Shown: positions 6,705 to 7,771 of the stretch, piece by piece
Layout of the letters: the number at the start of each line of letters is the position of its first letter
Numbering within the stretch: position 1 is the first letter of the stretch
NCBI GenBank assembly: GCA_013152075.1
Contig: JAADHD010000414.1
Span: 1 to 7,771 of the forward strand
Length of the DNA: 7,771 nucleotides
Direction of reading: 5' to 3'
Source of the DNA: Verrucomicrobiota bacterium
GTDB taxonomy: Bacteria; Verrucomicrobiota; Verrucomicrobiia; Verrucomicrobiales; DEV007
Translations under genes and position numbers: made by a program
The notes under the pieces: model-generated
What the model was told of the DNA's origin: nothing
What the model saw: only the letters and a program-made list of their open reading frames with translations
The model's database searches: none

Positions 6705-7112
6705 TTACCGGTGTGTATCCAATACAACTCTTTCCCACTCGAGATTGGGATTTTTGAAATTTAATATAAAGCCAACTTTTAATCCTGTGATTTTTAAGTA
6801 ATTGAGGATCTGTCCTTTCTCGACATTTGTAATGCGATCAATTGTTTTTGTATCAACAACGACCTTATCGAAAACAATGAGATCAGGAATATACTCTCCC
6901 ACCTTCACGCCTTTATATACAATAGAAAACCGTGATTGCTGCTCAAAGCTAATCTTATTCAACCCAAACTCTACCACCAGAGCATTTTCATAAGGCTTCT
7001 CGAGCAAACCATGCCCTAATTCATTCAAGACTTCCATAGCGCACCCGACTACCTGAAAAACCTCCTCCTTATAAATTAATTCGCCTTTATCGCTCCTCAT
7101 TCCACCACCCAT
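6705..7112 (-). CDS. GxxExxY protein (PD-(D/E)XK nuclease-like)
   Basis: A 135-residue protein of the GxxExxY family, whose fold is related to PD-(D/E)XK nucleases; no reaction has been firmly established that I know of. The name motif is G35-L-L-E38-K-P-Y41. The nuclease-like core follows: YKGVKVGEYIPD with Asp77, then VVVD87-T-K89, where most relatives have E-x-K, and the family signature Q101-I-L-N-Y-L with VGFILNF at 113-119. The start is uncertain: ATG at 7112 or ATG at 7100 (MRSDKGEL), the latter giving 131 residues and better resembling relatives. GTGGGG lies 8-10 nt before the first ATG. The gene is AT-rich relative to its neighbours and is the only gene between two perfect 37-bp inverted repeats, so it is probably cargo or engine of that unit rather than part of the surrounding operons. 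Confidence 0.9.
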   Translation of the reverse strand: MGGGMRSDKGELIYKEEVFQVVGCAMEVLNELGHGLLEKPYENALVVEFGLNKISFEQQSRFSIVYKGVKVGEYIPDLIVFDKVVVDTKTIDRITNVEKGQILNYLKITGLKVGFILNFKNPNLEWERVVLDTHR

Positions 7113-7138
7113 ACCAAATCCCCACTCATATTCCTAAC

Positions 7139-7175
7139 TCTTATTCGCGTTTATTCGCGTCCATTAGCGGTTCTC
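7139..7175 (-). repeat. Right 37-bp inverted repeat of the GxxExxY unit
   Basis: Exact inverted copy of 6649-6685. On the plus strand it shows two perfect direct copies of TTATTCGCGT (7141-7150 and 7151-7160) followed by CCATTAGCGGTTCTC. It ends 6 bp from the stop codon at 7184-7182 of the dehydrogenase-like gene. Confidence 0.92.
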
Positions 7176-7181
7176 CCCTCT

Positions 7182-7771
7182 TCATTCCCTCAGCCTCTGC
7201 ACGGTATAACAAAGCATCCCGTGGCTCATAGCTGAGCCGTCCTCAGACTTCAGGCCCGCGAAATCCAATTGATAAATTTGCCGTGGCACGATCTCTCCCA
7301 GGTCCACTGACACCGTCTTGCCATCTTCTGACACCGTAACAGTTTTTACCACTACAGGCGTCACTCCCATTTGAGGACTACCATAACGCTGGCTGAATTC
7401 GTAATAGTAATGCGAAAACTGATACTCGCCGATCTTAAGCGCTTGCTCACGATTCACCGGCTTGGTGAATGTCAGATCAAAACCCTTTTTAGTCAGACTC
7501 ATCTTCTGAACCGCAAAGGGAAGCTCACCTGTATATGTCACCCGCTTCAGCCCTTCAGCCGGACGCCCCCACCCGCGATAAGTCTGCCCCACATACAGTG
7601 CCTTGCCATCAGGGCTCAGACACAAACGATTATTTCCTCCTCCCAACGCCCCCCCCTCTATCAAAGTGGTTGCCGCCCCCTGAAACTCACCGCCCACCTT
7701 TTCCAGCATGATGCGTAAAATTCTCTGACCAGCAATGTCACCGACAAACATCTGCCCGCTAAACGGTCCAA
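7182..7771 (-). CDS. C-terminal part of a secreted glucose/sorbosone-dehydrogenase-like propeller protein (5' end outside window)
   Basis: The frame is open to the right edge; the residues before the first internal Met read G-P-F-S-G-Q, so that Met (7751) is not the start. About 196 residues are visible. G-P-F-S-G-Q-M-F-V-G-D, R-I-L-R-I-M-L-E-K-V-G-G-E-F-Q-G-A, and N-R-L-C-L-S-P-D-G-K-A-L-Y-V-G-Q-T-Y-R-G-W-G are hallmarks of the last blades of the large secreted proteins of PVC bacteria that combine a sorbosone-dehydrogenase-like beta-propeller with, often, a cytochrome c domain. After the propeller comes an Ig-like beta domain (from P-F-A-V-Q-K-M-S-L to the end) with V-S-V-D-L-G-E-I and Y-Q-L-D-F. 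The role is probably sugar or alcohol oxidation in the periplasm, but the catalytic and haem-binding parts are off the window. The TGA stop at 7184-7182 is followed after 6 bp by the inverted repeat. Confidence 0.85.
   Translation of the reverse strand, partial: GPFSGQMFVGDIAGQRILRIMLEKVGGEFQGAATTLIEGGALGGGNNRLCLSPDGKALYVGQTYRGWGRPAEGLKRVTYTGELPFAVQKMSLTKKGFDLTFTKPVNREQALKIGEYQFSHYYYEFSQRYGSPQMGVTPVVVKTVTVSEDGKTVSVDLGEIVPRQIYQLDFAGLKSEDGSAMSHGMLCYTVQRLRE

Larger units (their letters stand above)
6649..7175. mobile_element. 527-bp inverted-repeat-bounded unit carrying one GxxExxY gene
   Basis: Two identical 37-bp inverted repeats (6649-6685 and 7139-7175) enclose a 453-bp interior holding one gene. 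The interior is AT-rich: about 37% GC by hand count over 6721-7080, against about 51% over 5881-6180 in the next gene. The outer ends lie 6 bp from the stop codon of the dehydrogenase-like gene and 16 bp from the ATG of the DUF455 gene, so the unit sits neatly between two intact genes. I see no transposase and no target-site duplication in the flanks. The bounded structure is seen; mobility is inferred from structure and composition. Confidence 0.6.

Noticed and set aside
6649..7175. CRISPR array or attC-like site from the repeated 10-mers and inverted arms
   Set aside because: There are only two 10-mers per arm, no spacers, and the interior is a protein gene; neither structure fits.
7749..7751. 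ATG at 7751 as the start of the dehydrogenase-like gene
   Set aside because: The frame continues upstream to the window edge with family-typical residues (G-P-F-S-G-Q), so this Met is internal.

Overview
The window carries seven protein genes, all read from the minus strand. They run from the window's right edge (a gene cut at its 5' side) to the left edge (a gene cut at its 3' side). The content points to a member of the PVC group, most likely Verrucomicrobiota, with Planctomycetota or Lentisphaerota as alternatives. The reasons are a secreted sialate O-acetylesterase, a secreted concanavalin-like protein of the DUF1080 type, a large secreted sorbosone-dehydrogenase-like propeller protein, a Tat-exported alkaline phosphatase, a GxxExxY protein, and mostly weak or absent Shine-Dalgarno sequences. 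This is inference from protein families; there is no rRNA or other phylogenetic marker here.

Read in the direction of transcription (right to left): (1) 7771-7182, the C-terminal part of a secreted glucose/sorbosone-dehydrogenase-like protein; (2) 7175-6649, a compact AT-rich insert bounded by perfect 37-bp inverted repeats and holding one gene, a GxxExxY (PD-(D/E)XK-like) protein; (3) 6632-4605, an uncommon fusion of a ferritin-like DUF455 di-metal domain with a C-terminal ATP-grasp ligase domain, ending inside a heptanucleotide repeat; (4) 4511-3807, a secreted concanavalin-fold protein; (5) 3753-2521, a lipoprotein made of three tandem Rid (YjgF) domains that all seem to lack the catalytic arginine; (6) 2402-780, a secreted sialate O-acetylesterase; (7) 748-1, the N-terminal third to half of a Tat-dependent alkaline phosphatase.

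The five exported proteins fit outer-compartment scavenging of decorated polysaccharides and phosphate esters. The esterase removes O-acetyl groups, the phosphatase frees phosphate, and the concanavalin-like and dehydrogenase-like proteins plausibly bind or oxidise sugars. Genes 6 and 7 are 31 bp apart and may be co-transcribed. Genes 4 to 6 are separated by about 50 to 120 bp. None of this coupling is proven by the sequence.

The strongest candidate for an undescribed system is the 527-bp inverted-repeat unit at 6649-7175. It is a single nuclease-like gene of foreign composition (about 37% GC against about 51% beside it), tucked between two genes without damaging either. The triple-Rid lipoprotein and the DUF455/ATP-grasp fusion are the next most unusual items.
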